DNA of 64,000 nucleotides from Zobellia galactanivorans (GCF_000973105.1 NC_015844.1:3592501-3656500); one strand, 5' to 3'; positions 23,978-33,047 are shown, counted from the first letter of the stretch. Made by a program: numbers and translations. Notes: a model not told the origin generated them from the sequence alone.

Positions 23978-24649
23978 CTATAGAAAATATGCGATTGCAA
24001 TGCCGAAAATAATAGCGATTATCTTGCGAAGATTGAAGGTGTGGCCCTCAGAACTTTCAAAGAGTATAACCGTGGAAATATGCAAGAACACACCTATGAC
24101 CAGTGCATTGATATAGGCGAAGTAGGTCGTGGCCCATTCCGCGTGGTCGGCGATATAACTGCCCAAGGGGGTCATCAATGAAAATATGGTAATAAAGAAA
24201 AAGGCCTTGGGCAAGGGTATTTTTGAATTGAGTAAGAAGATGCTTAGAATTACGGCAATAGGTACTTTGTGAATCAATATCCCATAAAGGATGGTGTCGT
24301 GGTCGTGTATAGGAAATCCCTCTAGAAACGAATGAAGGCAGAGACTGCCGAACAATAACCATGGGAACAACTCTTTCTCGGCATCTAGATGAACATGGCC
24401 GTGTTCGGCCCCTTTGGAAAAGAACTCCAAAAAAATCTGGAACAAAATCCCCAGCATAACAAATAGGCCCACATCTTTAGGGTTGCCATACTCGTACACC
24501 GACGGAAACAGTTCGAACAAGGTCAAGGCCAGCAAAAACGCGCCACTAAAGGCAAGAAGTAGCTTAAAATGACTTCGGTTCGTGGGTTTTACGATGTAAA
24601 CAAAGGCAAAACTCAGTAGAACGGCAAAAATGGGTAAGGCGTAATTCAT
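23978..24649 (-). CDS. ZIP-family metal transporter
   Basis: The 223-residue membrane protein has about eight hydrophobic segments and the ZIP transmembrane signature. HSFLEGF (about residues 107-113) in TM4 and HKVPIA (about 128-133) in TM5 provide the metal-binding His and Glu. A short His-rich loop (AEHGHVHLDAE) precedes them. ZIP proteins import Zn2+ or other divalent metals into the cytoplasm. It is shorter than many ZIPs but within the range of bacterial ones. It is the first gene of a two-gene unit with DUF4268 on the minus strand. Confidence 0.85.
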   Translation of the reverse strand: MNYALPIFAVLLSFAFVYIVKPTNRSHFKLLLAFSGAFLLALTLFELFPSVYEYGNPKDVGLFVMLGILFQIFLEFFSKGAEHGHVHLDAEKELFPWLLFGSLCLHSFLEGFPIHDHDTILYGILIHKVPIAVILSIFLLNSKIPLPKAFFFITIFSLMTPLGSYIADHAEWATTYFAYINALVIGVFLHISTVILFESSEGHTFNLRKIIAIIFGIAIAYFL

Positions 24650-24826
24650 TAACGGAAAATCATTTTTATCGAGGCTCTTAGTCTTAGAATTGTGGTACTA
24701 ATTACACTGACGAAACCAACTTTTTTTAATTTTCTGAAATACGATTTTTATCCTTCCGATAACGAAAGGGCGAACGGCATTTTAGAAAGCAGAGGGCGGG
24801 TTCGTATTTCTCCGGCTAAAATACTG

Positions 24827-24834
24827 TATTTTTG
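24827..24834 (+). promoter_or_regulatory. -7 promoter element of the THUMP methyltransferase gene
   Basis: TATTTTTG fits TAnnTTTG and lies 20 bases before the ATG at 24855. No clear TTG -33 box is seen at the expected distance. Confidence 0.45.
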
Positions 24835-24854
24835 CGGCAACTTTAGAATAAGAC

Positions 24855-26027
24855 ATGGGTAAAAATTTTAAAATGGTCGCCAAGACCCTCTTTGGTTTCG
24901 AAGAGATTTTGGCCAAGGAAATCCGTAACCTCGGTGGCGGCAATGTAGTAGAAGGGGTAAGAAACGTAGCTTTCGAAGGCGACACCGGCTTTATGTACAA
25001 GGCCAATCTATGTTTGCGTACGGCTATAAAGATCATTAAACCTATTCATTCTTTTTCGGTTCGTAACGAAAATGAACTTTATAAAAAGATCTATGCAATG
25101 GATTGGGCCGAGTACCTTTCGGTCGATACCACCTTTGCTATAGACTCTACGGTCAATTCCGATAACTTTACACATTCACTCTACGTGTCGCAAAAGGTTA
25201 AAGATGCGATTGTAGATAAGTTTAGGGATATGGACGGCAGTCGACCCAATGTTGATGTCAAGTTTCCTGATGTACGGATCAACATTCACATCCATAACGA
25301 GCATTGTAATGTGTCTTTAGATAGCTCGGGAAGGTCTTTGCACCAAAGGGGTTATCGTACCGCTACCAATATAGCACCGATCAACGAAGTGTTGGCGGCA
25401 GGTCTTTTACTCATGAGTGGATGGGACGGGCAATGCGATTTTCTAGACCCCATGTGTGGTAGTGGTACCATGCTTACCGAGGCGGCTATGATCGCCTGTA
25501 ACATTCCGGTAAATATCAATAGAAAGGAATTTGCCTTTGAAAAATGGCATGATTTTGATCAAGACCTGTTCGACAAGATCGTTGAGGTAAGCTTGAACAA
25601 GGTTCGCGAATTCCACTATAAGATTGTCGGTTACGATAAGGCGCCATCGGCGGTCCGTAAGGCCATTGATAATGTAGAGAATGCCAACCTCTCTGAATAT
25701 ATAAGCATCGAACGAAAGAATTTTTTCGATACGGAAAAGTTCACCGAAGGTAAATTGCACATGGTTTTCAATCCTCCTTATGGAGAGCGATTGAGCTTAG
25801 ATATGGAAGATTTTTACGCTTCTATAGGTGATACCTTAAAGCAAAAATATCCCGGTACTGAAGCTTGGTTCATCACCTCCAATATGGAGGCCCTCAAATA
25901 TGTAGGATTACGCCCCTCACGAAAAATAAAGGTATTCAACAGCCACCTTGAGTCACGCTTGGTAAAGTATGTCATGTACGAAGGCAGTAAGAAGGCCAAG
26001 TATATGAACAAGAATAAGGAAGAGTAG
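24855..26027 (+). CDS. THUMP-domain class I rRNA/tRNA methyltransferase (RlmL N-terminal-like)
   Basis: A 390-residue SAM-dependent RNA methyltransferase. The N-terminal ferredoxin-like and THUMP parts (KTLFGFEEILAKEIRNLGG, about 9-27; INIHIHNEHCNVSLDSSGRSLHQRGYR, about 138-164) bind RNA. The catalytic half has CDFLDPMCGSGTMLTEAAMIA (SAM motif I) and MVFNPPYGERL (NPPY, N2-guanine methylation). It corresponds to the N-terminal half of E. coli RlmL, or to the YpsC group, which modifies 23S rRNA guanosine N2. Translation could also begin at Met7. It is convergent with the DUF6048 gene. Confidence 0.85.
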   Translation: MGKNFKMVAKTLFGFEEILAKEIRNLGGGNVVEGVRNVAFEGDTGFMYKANLCLRTAIKIIKPIHSFSVRNENELYKKIYAMDWAEYLSVDTTFAIDSTVNSDNFTHSLYVSQKVKDAIVDKFRDMDGSRPNVDVKFPDVRINIHIHNEHCNVSLDSSGRSLHQRGYRTATNIAPINEVLAAGLLLMSGWDGQCDFLDPMCGSGTMLTEAAMIACNIPVNINRKEFAFEKWHDFDQDLFDKIVEVSLNKVREFHYKIVGYDKAPSAVRKAIDNVENANLSEYISIERKNFFDTEKFTEGKLHMVFNPPYGERLSLDMEDFYASIGDTLKQKYPGTEAWFITSNMEALKYVGLRPSRKIKVFNSHLESRLVKYVMYEGSKKAKYMNKNKEE

Positions 26028-26054
26028 GGCAGGGCTTCCCTACAATGCTTAAAA

Positions 26055-26903
26055 CTATTGTCTTTTCGGACGTTCCTTGGCTTCGGGCTTCGGCTCAGGT
26101 TCGGGCTGTACCTCTTTCTTTTTTGGCTCGTTCTTCTTTTTGTAGAGCGGGATCAGGTAACTAATGGAGTAATTATAGCCTACGCCAAAACGACTGCCAT
26201 CGGTAACTTTGTTGAAGCCGGGTATAAAAAGGTCATCAAGCTCGTTTTCGGGGCGTTTGTTGGTTATTAAGATGCCTAGGCGGGCACTCGCCCCAAAAAA
26301 GAGGTTTCGCAATACTTCAGCCTTGAGGCCAACAACAAACTCCAACCAAGACTTATTGCGGCCTTCGTATTTGCCAAGGGCATCGGTGCCAACGGCAAAA
26401 TCGTCAGGGTTCCAATAACGGTTGGTGTCAAAAATCTTATAAGCGTTCAATTCTTGGCTAAACGTACTGAAAGCGTAACGCCCGCCAATGTATATCATGT
26501 TTTGTTCACCGTACCAATTGCCATAGGTGTTATAGTCTATCCCTAGTTTGATGTAACTACCCGATGTGGTAAAGTTGTACAGGTCGCCATCTTCACTATC
26601 GACCAATGCGCCGAGGGGGGTGCCTATCGTTTTTTTCTCATTCCCTAGTTCAGCGGCCAAATAAAGGTTTTGGGTAAGTCGGTAATCCCCGACCAATTCG
26701 AGTCCCGTATAATTGTCTTCGAAAAAGGAAACCACAAGCCTGCTCAAGTCGGCTCCGACCCTAAGGCCGTAACGTTGCTTGTAGACCGTGGTGTCTTTTT
26801 TGTTCAGGTCTATAGGCTCGCTCTGTGAGGATCCCACAGCGATAACCAAAAGAAAAAAGAGACTAGTGAAATATCTTAACATGGGCAGAAGCTGTGTTTT
26901 CAA
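26055..26903 (-). CDS. DUF6048 outer-membrane-like protein
   Basis: A 282-residue exported protein matching the DUF6048 group of Bacteroidetes. After a signal (LRYFTSLFFLLVIAVGSSQS) comes a series of amphipathic strands (YGLRVGADLSRLVVSFF, NLYLAAELGNEKK, MIYIGGRYAF, FGVGYNYSISYLIPLY). This suggests a small outer-membrane beta-barrel with a highly charged Pro/Glu/Lys tail (EPEPKPEAKERPKRQ). A start at Met8 (26882) gives a cleaner signal peptide. It overlaps the end of the DUF6452 gene by 41 bases or less, and the two are normally neighbours. No role is established. Confidence 0.75.
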   Translation of the reverse strand: MKTQLLPMLRYFTSLFFLLVIAVGSSQSEPIDLNKKDTTVYKQRYGLRVGADLSRLVVSFFEDNYTGLELVGDYRLTQNLYLAAELGNEKKTIGTPLGALVDSEDGDLYNFTTSGSYIKLGIDYNTYGNWYGEQNMIYIGGRYAFSTFSQELNAYKIFDTNRYWNPDDFAVGTDALGKYEGRNKSWLEFVVGLKAEVLRNLFFGASARLGILITNKRPENELDDLFIPGFNKVTDGSRFGVGYNYSISYLIPLYKKKNEPKKKEVQPEPEPKPEAKERPKRQ

Positions 26904-27351
26904 TAAGTGCGTTATCTACATCTATGGTCTGGATCCAGACCGAGTCGTCTTGTTTTACGGTTACGGTTAAGTTCTCGAAATTGGCGATGTAGCCACAGGC
27001 CCGAGATTTGTACAGTTCCGTTACATCGTAATTAAAGGTTAGGGTATCTACATTGATGTCATCGATGCTAAGCTGTCGTGAAAGGGCAAAGGACGTATTG
27101 TCGGCATCGACGCGCAAGGGCAAGACAATGGAGTCTAAAGCCACATTGGCTATGGTGTCTTTTCCACCAGAGGGCAAAATACCCCAGACAATAAGGTTTT
27201 GTACATCCTTGAATTCCGTGGGGTTTAAGACATCGTAAAAACGAATGACCAGTTGGGGCGTATCATAATCGGTACAGATGTCGTCTTTTTCGCAGGCGGA
27301 AAAAGAAAGAATACCCAATAGGATGATAAAAATTATTTTGAATCTGTTCAT
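26863..27351 (-). CDS. DUF6452 lipoprotein
   Basis: A 162-residue lipoprotein of the DUF6452 type. The signal IIFILLGILSFSACEKDD has Cys about 20 as the lipid site, and the mature part starts DICTDYDTPQLVIRFYD. The body is predicted mostly beta-strand. In flavobacteria it sits between rlmD and a DUF6048 gene, as here. It starts 4 bases downstream of the rlmD stop and overlaps the next gene, forming an rlmD-DUF6452-DUF6048 operon. Function unknown, probably cell-envelope. Confidence 0.75.
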   Translation of the reverse strand: MNRFKIIFIILLGILSFSACEKDDICTDYDTPQLVIRFYDVLNPTEFKDVQNLIVWGILPSGGKDTIANVALDSIVLPLRVDADNTSFALSRQLSIDDINVDTLTFNYDVTELYKSRACGYIANFENLTVTVKQDDSVWIQTIDVDNALIENTASAHVKIFH

Positions 27352-27355
27352 AAAG

Positions 27356-28765
27356 CTATAGCTTTTTCAAAAGTACGATATTTTCAACATGATGTGTTTG
27401 CGGAAACATATCTACCGGTTGTACTTTTATTACTTGGTAAGTATCTTTCATTAAGGCTAGGTCGCGGGCTTGCGTAGCACTATTACAACTGACGTAAACT
27501 ACTTTATCAGGAGCTATGTTCAAGATCTGTTGAACCACATCTTTATGCATCCCGTCCCTTGGGGGGTCGGTAATGATAACGTCGGGCGTACCGTTGGCCT
27601 CTATGAATTCTTGGTTGAAGACATTCTTCATATCGCCCACAAAGAAGTCTACATTGTCGATTTCGTTACGTTCGGCATTGGCCTTTGCATCGGCGATAGC
27701 TTCGGGTACCGATTCTATTCCTACGACTTTCTTGGCCTTTTTGGCCACGAATTGGGCAATGGTTCCAGTGCCGGTATATAGGTCGTAAACGAGTTCGTCT
27801 CCCTTTAAATCGGCGAACTCACGGGTGAGTTTGTACAGTTCATAGGCCTGGGCCGAGTTCGTTTGGTAAAATGATTTCGCGTTGATTTTGAACTTCAGGC
27901 CTTCCATTTCCTCAAAAATATGGTCACGACCGGAGAAGCAGACAATTTCTTGATCGTAAATGGTATCGTTCTGTTTTTGGTTGATTACATACAAAAGCGA
28001 AGTAATTTCGGGAAAAGTTGCTTTGAGGTGGTTCAACAGAAGTTCACGTTTTGCTTTGTCGTCTTCGTAAAACTGTATCATGACCATTAGTTCCCCTGTC
28101 GAGGCCGTGCGTATCATAAGGGTGCGCAATTGCCCGTGCTGATTCCTCGGGTTGAAAAATGTGAGTCCGTTTTTAATGGCAAAATCACGGGTCTCCAATC
28201 GAATGGCATTGGAGGGATCTTGCTGTAGGTGACATTTTTTTATGTCTAGGATCTTGTCCCACATTCCGGGAATGTGAAATCCGAGCGCGTTCTTGTCCGT
28301 AAAATTATTGTCCGATTGTATTTCCTTAAGGGTAAGCCAGCGGCTATCTGAAAAGGAAAACTCCATCTTGTTACGGTAGAAATACTGCTCTTTTGAACCC
28401 GATATAGGTGTAATTTCGGGTAGTTCTAAATGTCCGATCCGTCTTAGGTTGTTTTCTACTTCCTTTTGTTTGTAGAAAAGTTGGTGCTCATAGCCCATAT
28501 TTTGCCATTTGCATCCCCCGCAAACCCCAAAATGTTCACATTGCGGTTCTACACGTTTGTCGGAAAAGTTGTGAAAAGTGGTAGCGACACCTTCAAAGTA
28601 AGCCTTGCGCTTTTTTGTGGTCTGTACGTCTACAATGTCCCCAGGTACGGCGTTGGTCAAAAAAATAACCCTTCCGTCGGGCGCTTTACCAATAGTTTTT
28701 CCTTTTGCACCGGCATCTACAACCTCTACGTTTTCGAATACCTGTCGCTTGTTCTTTCTTCGCAT
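27356..28765 (-). CDS. rlmD: 23S rRNA (uracil1939-C5)-methyltransferase RlmD
   Basis: The protein uses SAM to methylate a uracil of 23S rRNA. It has an N-terminal TRAM domain (residues about 5-65), then the [4Fe-4S] cysteines CEHFGVCGGCKW with a later Cys (KKCHLQQD). Catalytic motifs are VYDLYTGTGTIAQFVAKKA (SAM), ITDPPRDG and VYVSCNSATQARDLA with the nucleophilic Cys. The length of about 469 residues suits the RumA/RlmD group. I prefer the ATG at 28765 (MRRKNKRQVFENVEV) over one 27 bases upstream, since the family begins there. It leads the DUF6452-DUF6048 operon. Confidence 0.9.
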   Translation of the reverse strand: MRRKNKRQVFENVEVVDAGAKGKTIGKAPDGRVIFLTNAVPGDIVDVQTTKKRKAYFEGVATTFHNFSDKRVEPQCEHFGVCGGCKWQNMGYEHQLFYKQKEVENNLRRIGHLELPEITPISGSKEQYFYRNKMEFSFSDSRWLTLKEIQSDNNFTDKNALGFHIPGMWDKILDIKKCHLQQDPSNAIRLETRDFAIKNGLTFFNPRNQHGQLRTLMIRTASTGELMVMIQFYEDDKAKRELLLNHLKATFPEITSLLYVINQKQNDTIYDQEIVCFSGRDHIFEEMEGLKFKINAKSFYQTNSAQAYELYKLTREFADLKGDELVYDLYTGTGTIAQFVAKKAKKVVGIESVPEAIADAKANAERNEIDNVDFFVGDMKNVFNQEFIEANGTPDVIITDPPRDGMHKDVVQQILNIAPDKVVYVSCNSATQARDLALMKDTYQVIKVQPVDMFPQTHHVENIVLLKKL

Positions 28766-28981
28766 GCCGCAAAAGTAAGCATCCCGATGCATTTATTATA
28801 ACTATCGTTACGATCGGACTTATTAAAAATAGTTAAATATGACTTTTGTCTTGTCCGTACCGTATAAATCAGGTCCGTAGGGGAGGCTAGATTAGTGGGG
28901 ATAAAGACTTAATGCAGGTGTAAAGACTTGATAAGGAAACATTTGGTCGCTTTTTACAAGGTTCTTTTTAAAACTGCCAAC

Positions 28982-28989
28982 TAATTTTG
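28982..28989 (+). promoter_or_regulatory. -7 promoter element of rocD, in a 311-base gap
   Basis: TAATTTTG fits TAnnTTTG, giving a transcript leader of about 110 bases before the ATG at 29104. The rest of the 28793-29103 gap shows no gene. It holds only a repeated TAAAGACTT (two copies near 28921 and 28941) and an imperfect TTCGAA-centred palindrome near 29037-29051 in the leader. Confidence 0.5.
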
Positions 28990-29103
28990 TTAAGTTTGCA
29001 GCTCTACAAGGATGATTTCTCTCCTACGCTGAATTTTCGAATCTTCGAAAGGAAAAAGGTATAGAAGGAATTACTGAAGTTTTATTTAAAAGTAATTTTT
29101 ATC

Positions 29104-30348
29104 ATGTCAGTTTTAGAAAAAATCACTTCTGAAGGTGCTATTGCATTGGAGGATAAGTACGGAGCACACAACTATCACCCATTGCCAGTGGTACTCACTA
29201 AGGGAGAAGGGGTTTATGTTTGGGATGTTGAAGGGAAAAAATATTATGATTTCCTTTCGGCCTACTCCGCAGTAAACCAGGGGCATTGCCACCCGAAAAT
29301 TGTCAAGGCCATGACCGATCAGGCGCATACCTTGACCCTTACCTCAAGGGCGTTTTACAACGATATGCTCGGAAAGTATGAAAAGTATGCCACGGAAACT
29401 TTCGGCTTTGACAAGTTGTTGCCTATGAACACAGGTGCCGAGGCCGTTGAGACCGCATTGAAAGTGTGCCGAAAGTGGGCCTATGAGAAAAAAGGCTTGA
29501 ACGAGAACGAGGCACAGATCGTTGTTTGTGAAAACAATTTTCATGGAAGAACCACCACAATCATTTCGTTTTCGAACGACCCGGTGGCCCGTAAGAATTT
29601 CGGACCCTATACGGCCGGATTTATTAAAATAGAATATGATAACCTAGAGGCTTTGGCCGAGGTGCTTGAACAAAACCATAACATAGCTGGTTTTTTGGTC
29701 GAGCCTATTCAAGGGGAGGCGGGAGTATACGTTCCTTCTGAAGGTTATTTAAGGAAAGCCAAGGCATTGTGCGAAAAGCACAACGTACTTTTTATAGCCG
29801 ATGAGGTCCAGACCGGAATAGCCCGAACAGGTAAGATGCTGGCAGTAGACCATGAGAACGTAAAGCCTGATATCTTGATATTGGGAAAAGCGCTTTCTGG
29901 AGGAGCTTACCCCGTTTCCGCTGTTTTGGCCAACGATGAAGTTATGGGGGTGATCAAACCTGGAAACCACGGCAGTACTTTTGGCGGGAACCCTATTGCT
30001 GCGGCCGTGGCCATTGCGGCATTAGAGGTAGTCAAAAATGAGGAGTTGGCGCAAAATGCCGAGACACTCGGACTACTGTTCAGGGATGAGTTGAACAAAT
30101 TTATACCGAACTGCAATGTGGTGAACGGCGTAAGGGGTAAAGGGTTGTTGAATGCAATTCTTATCAATGATACGGAAGACAGTTCGACCGCATGGGATAT
30201 TTGTATGGCCCTAAAGGAAAACGGACTTTTGGCCAAACCTACCCATGGCAACATTATTCGCTTTGCACCGCCCCTGGTAATGAACAGGGAGCAACTGTTA
30301 GATTGCGTTGAGATCATAACAACAACATTGAAACGGTTCGAGAAATAA
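29104..30348 (+). CDS. rocD: Ornithine aminotransferase
   Basis: A 414-residue PLP enzyme that converts ornithine and 2-oxoglutarate to glutamate-5-semialdehyde and glutamate. Family features are the N-terminal [13 protein letters not shown] and [29 protein letters not shown] (phosphate-binding), [26 protein letters not shown] with the PLP-ring Asp, and the Schiff-base lysine in [17 protein letters not shown]. The length is normal and no motif is broken. It is monocistronic, with its own -7 box and a strong terminator. Confidence 0.95.
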   Translation: MSVLEKITSEGAIALEDKYGAHNYHPLPVVLTKGEGVYVWDVEGKKYYDFLSAYSAVNQGHCHPKIVKAMTDQAHTLTLTSRAFYNDMLGKYEKYATETFGFDKLLPMNTGAEAVETALKVCRKWAYEKKGLNENEAQIVVCENNFHGRTTTIISFSNDPVARKNFGPYTAGFIKIEYDNLEALAEVLEQNHNIAGFLVEPIQGEAGVYVPSEGYLRKAKALCEKHNVLFIADEVQTGIARTGKMLAVDHENVKPDILILGKALSGGAYPVSAVLANDEVMGVIKPGNHGSTFGGNPIAAAVAIAALEVVKNEELAQNAETLGLLFRDELNKFIPNCNVVNGVRGKGLLNAILINDTEDSSTAWDICMALKENGLLAKPTHGNIIRFAPPLVMNREQLLDCVEIITTTLKRFEK

Positions 30349-30353
30349 AAAAA

Positions 30354-30382
30354 AGCCTGAAACTAAGTTTCAGGCTTTTTTT
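30354..30382. terminator. Bidirectional terminator between rocD and the CCC-motif genes
   Basis: AGCCTGAAAC (30354-30363) and GTTTCAGGCT (30367-30376) form a perfect 10-bp stem flanked by A-rich and T-rich tracts on both sides. It can serve the convergent plus- and minus-strand transcripts. Confidence 0.9.
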
Positions 30383-30401
30383 GTACATCTATCTTTCGGG
30401 T

Positions 30402-30713
30402 TTAGAAATCGCCGTTTGTGGCGGCCGCTACAATAATGGCGGCAATGGCGCCAAAGTATATAATGGCTATTAGCAGGTAAATGGCTGCTAAGATCAAGCC
30501 TACATATGATAGGGTCTTTCCGGTCTTTACGTTTTCGATTCCCGTGTACTGACCATTACTTTGGTCATAGGTTCGCTGTGCGGTTTTCGCGTTAGACAGG
30601 CCTATAAAGCTGAAAATAGCGCCAAAGGGTCCGCAGCAAAGAAGCGTCAATACTATGGAAAGAATTCCAAAAGTTAAGGCGTTACTAGCGCCCGGTAGGG
30701 TTTGTTGTGTCAT
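30402..30713 (-). CDS. CCC-motif / DUF4190-like small membrane protein
   Basis: A 103-residue membrane protein with two hydrophobic hairpins. The first contains FGILSIVLTLLCCGPFGAIFSFIGL with adjacent cysteines, the second YVGLILAAIYLLIAIIYFGAIAAI. Between them is a charged loop with a YTGIENVKTGKTLSY motif. It is paralogous to the next gene upstream (same layout, same NVKTGK loop) and belongs to the 'CCC motif membrane protein' group of Bacteroidetes. Function unknown. It lies 3 bases after the preceding gene in a three-gene unit with DUF2752. Confidence 0.75.
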   Translation of the reverse strand: MTQQTLPGASNALTFGILSIVLTLLCCGPFGAIFSFIGLSNAKTAQRTYDQSNGQYTGIENVKTGKTLSYVGLILAAIYLLIAIIYFGAIAAIIVAAATNGDF

Positions 30714-30716
30714 TTC

Positions 30717-31046
30717 TTATCCAAAAAGTTCTTCCATTTTTTCACGTATCATTTCAGGGTCTTGCATATCTTCAAACCCGAAGAAAGCAATCATACCTAT
30801 GGTCATCATTAGATAAAGAACGCTGAGTACGATACCGATAATAGCAAGAATTTTTCCCGTTTTTACGTTGCCGTAATCCGTATAGTTTTCTGGGTTTTCC
30901 TGATAGATGGAGGTGGCTTTGTTCGCTAAGACCAAGGCAACGATACCGAATATAAGACCAAGAATACCATAACAGCAACAGGTGACTATCGAAAGAATTC
31001 CGAATACAAGAATTAAAGTAGCATTGGGTAATTTGTGTTGTTCCAT
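30717..31046 (-). CDS. CCC-motif membrane protein
   Basis: A 109-residue paralogue of the downstream gene. FGILSIVTCCCYGILGLIFGIVALVLANKA carries three adjacent cysteines in the first transmembrane segment. A YTDYGNVKTGKILAIIGIVLS loop and second segment follow, with a short acidic C-terminus (MIREKMEELFG). The Cys cluster within a membrane helix suggests metal binding or acylation, but this is inference. It lies 3 bases from each neighbour, so the three genes are surely co-transcribed. Confidence 0.75.
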   Translation of the reverse strand: MEQHKLPNATLILVFGILSIVTCCCYGILGLIFGIVALVLANKATSIYQENPENYTDYGNVKTGKILAIIGIVLSVLYLMMTIGMIAFFGFEDMQDPEMIREKMEELFG

Positions 31047-31049
31047 TTT

Positions 31050-31361
31050 TTAGTGGGTTAGGTGAGTCATTTTAAGAATATAGTTAACTATAATAATAGA
31101 GCCGCTTAGTATACCAAGGGCCATTTTTATATGGGTGTCAAAACGAAATCGGATAAATTGACTTGCAAAGGCGAACATTACAAGTGGTATAAGGGTGAAA
31201 ATTGCCGGATACATATCAAAGGCCGCACTGAAATCCCCCTTAAAAAAAAGTACAATGGAACGCTGAAGACCACAGCCCGGACAGTCGATGCCGAAGAGCT
31301 TTTTGTTCAGGCAGGGTAGCATATAATCTTCAAGAGTCAATAAAAAAGTAGCTAACTGCAT
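31050..31361 (-). CDS. DUF2752 membrane protein
   Basis: A 103-residue protein with the DUF2752 signature CPGCGLQRSIVLFFKGDFSAAF (about residues 28-49), preceded by an acidic N-terminus and followed by two transmembrane helices (AIFTLIPLVMFAFASQFI and LGILSGSIIIVNYIL). DUF2752 proteins are small inner-membrane proteins of unknown role, usually beside CCC-motif or DUF4190 proteins as here. It is the first gene of the unit and divergent from the Smr-domain gene. Confidence 0.8.
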   Translation of the reverse strand: MQLATFLLTLEDYMLPCLNKKLFGIDCPGCGLQRSIVLFFKGDFSAAFDMYPAIFTLIPLVMFAFASQFIRFRFDTHIKMALGILSGSIIIVNYILKMTHLTH

Positions 31362-31398
31362 TTTTACGGTTTAGCAATTCTATCACGAAAATTACCAT

Positions 31399-31406
31399 TA
31401 TTTTTG
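31399..31406 (+). promoter_or_regulatory. -7 promoter element of the Smr-domain gene
   Basis: TATTTTTG fits TAnnTTTG. Its position makes the upstream in-frame GTG at 31406 part of the promoter, which supports the ATG at 31424 as the true start. Confidence 0.5.
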
Positions 31407-31423
31407 TGGATACAAAACAAATT

Positions 31424-31969
31424 ATGGCCGTTTTTCAAATAGGGGATAAGGTTGAGACTATAGATGATGTCATCTCGGGTAGGGTTACTAAGCTTTCCGG
31501 GGCTACGGTAACTATTGAAACCAATGACGGGTTTGAGCTCGATTTTGAGGCGAACGAGCTGGTTCGGATCGATACGGGGGATATCCGGGTCAGCAATTAC
31601 GAGATAAGCCAGGTGAAGGCCGAAAAAGAACTTCCGAAGAAAAGAAGAACCCAAGTCTTAAAGCCCAAAGAACGCAACGCCCCCAAGATGGAAGTGGATC
31701 TGCACATTCATCAGTTGACAAAGTCAAGCAAGGGCATGAGCAATTATGATATGCTGAACCTTCAGTTGGATGCGGCCAGACGTCAGTTGGAATTCGCTAT
31801 GAGAAAGCGGATCCAAAAAGTGGTATTCATTCACGGGGTAGGGGAAGGCGTGCTCAAAGAAGAGCTCTATTACCTTTTTAGACGCTACGACAATGTAAAA
31901 TACTACGATGCCGATTACCAAAAATACGGCCTGGGCGCTACCGAGGTCTATATTTACCAGAATACTTAG
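31424..31969 (+). CDS. Smr-domain protein (MutS2 C-terminal-like, DUF2027 type)
   Basis: A protein of about 181 residues. The N-terminal SH3-like part (MAVFQIGDKVETIDDVISGRV ... FEANELVRID, about 1-58) is joined by a basic linker to a C-terminal Smr domain (about 95-181). The domain has DLHIHQL and IHGVGEGVLKEEL, then YGLGATEVYI. Smr domains are nucleic-acid nicking or RNA-endonuclease modules, with the DLHxH and HGxGxG motifs at the active site. The role of this stand-alone form in Bacteroidetes is not known. It is convergent with the next gene, overlapping by 4 bases. Confidence 0.85.
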   Translation: MAVFQIGDKVETIDDVISGRVTKLSGATVTIETNDGFELDFEANELVRIDTGDIRVSNYEISQVKAEKELPKKRRTQVLKPKERNAPKMEVDLHIHQLTKSSKGMSNYDMLNLQLDAARRQLEFAMRKRIQKVVFIHGVGEGVLKEELYYLFRRYDNVKYYDADYQKYGLGATEVYIYQNT

Positions 31970-32979
31970 TCGGCTACCGTTGTATAGGTGCCCAGCACAA
32001 AGTTGTCGATGGCCGATAGCGTTACATCGGCGACATCTTCACCGTCACCTTTTAGGACAAGTAGTAAATTGTTGATCGAAATAGTGTGCGTATAGGTAAT
32101 GGCACCAGTTCCATCCGCGGCGTTTGCAACGGTCTCAACACTAATGGCTCCGCTCGAAGACGTAAAATCAAAACTTATGATATCTTCTGAAAGCGCTGCG
32201 TCGGTGCAGATCATGTCATCGGTTACTATAGTGTTTAATACGGTGTACTTGAACGCTCCGTTTTCCAAGGTCGAGGTTCGGGGTTCTCCTGCCGTGGTGG
32301 CCGCATTGGCTATGGTTGTGAGCGGTATATCCAAGGAAACGTATTCGTCGTTTATCTTTTTGTACAACCTTAGGCTACCGTCTACAAAGGCATTTTCGCA
32401 TTCGGAAAAATCGGCAATGGCTTCATAATTTGAAAACGGCACATCAAGTCTGGCACTTATTGGTGTGGTCGTCTTAAAGGTTCCGTAGGTCATGGTCGAC
32501 GAATCGGTTATGCTTTCGTTTTGCTCGTTGGCCAAGGAAAGGCCGGTAATGGAAATGGTGTGCGCATAGGTCTTGGTATCTTTTGAGACCGTACTCACAT
32601 GCGTTTCTATGTCGATATCACCTGCCGTTGCCGTGTTTTCTTTGGTTACGGATGGTTCTAGTGCGGGTATGGTAGAACAGAAATAATCTTTGGAAACGTC
32701 ATCGTCGAATAGCCTGTAAATGAGGCTTGATGCCGAAGGTAAACTCGATTGAAGCTCATCGGCCTCAGAAGTCTCGTTTTTGAGTAGGCCACTGGCCAAG
32801 TTGAGCAATAGGGCCTCGTCACCGTCTATTTTAAAGAAAAACGTGGTTTCCAGCGGATCGTCAAGGTCTCCGCACGTCTGAACATCTACAGCGTCAAAAT
32901 CTACCCGTTCAATTTGTAGATCGCCATCGTCACAGGCGCATAAAAGGGTCAGTATACCTAAAAGTAGCGTTTTCTTCAT
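31966..32979 (-). CDS. Putative lipoprotein with internal duplication, function unknown
   Basis: A 337-residue protein with a lipoprotein signal (LLLGILTLLCACDDGD, lipid Cys about 14-16). The mature part appears to hold two related units of about 150 residues. Each has a Cys-containing segment (DYFCSTIPAL and DDMICTDAAL), a run of Ala/Thr/Ser beta-strands and an end motif YxHTISIxxL followed by GTxTT (YAHTISITGLSL...TYGTFKTT; YTHTISINNLLL...GTYTTV). No family was recognised. It is probably a surface or periplasmic protein. It overlaps the Smr gene tail by 4 bases on the opposite strand. Confidence 0.7.
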   Translation of the reverse strand: MKKTLLLGILTLLCACDDGDLQIERVDFDAVDVQTCGDLDDPLETTFFFKIDGDEALLLNLASGLLKNETSEADELQSSLPSASSLIYRLFDDDVSKDYFCSTIPALEPSVTKENTATAGDIDIETHVSTVSKDTKTYAHTISITGLSLANEQNESITDSSTMTYGTFKTTTPISARLDVPFSNYEAIADFSECENAFVDGSLRLYKKINDEYVSLDIPLTTIANAATTAGEPRTSTLENGAFKYTVLNTIVTDDMICTDAALSEDIISFDFTSSSGAISVETVANAADGTGAITYTHTISINNLLLVLKGDGEDVADVTLSAIDNFVLGTYTTVAD

Positions 32980-33047
32980 GTGCCAAATTTAATGGAAATA
33001 AAGGACAAGTTTATTGGGAATTAGGGAGAAATTAACTTTAATTCCGC

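Noticed and set aside
27470-27788. Plus-strand open frames opposite rlmD
   Set aside because: They overlap the conserved catalytic half of RlmD and show no independent signals.
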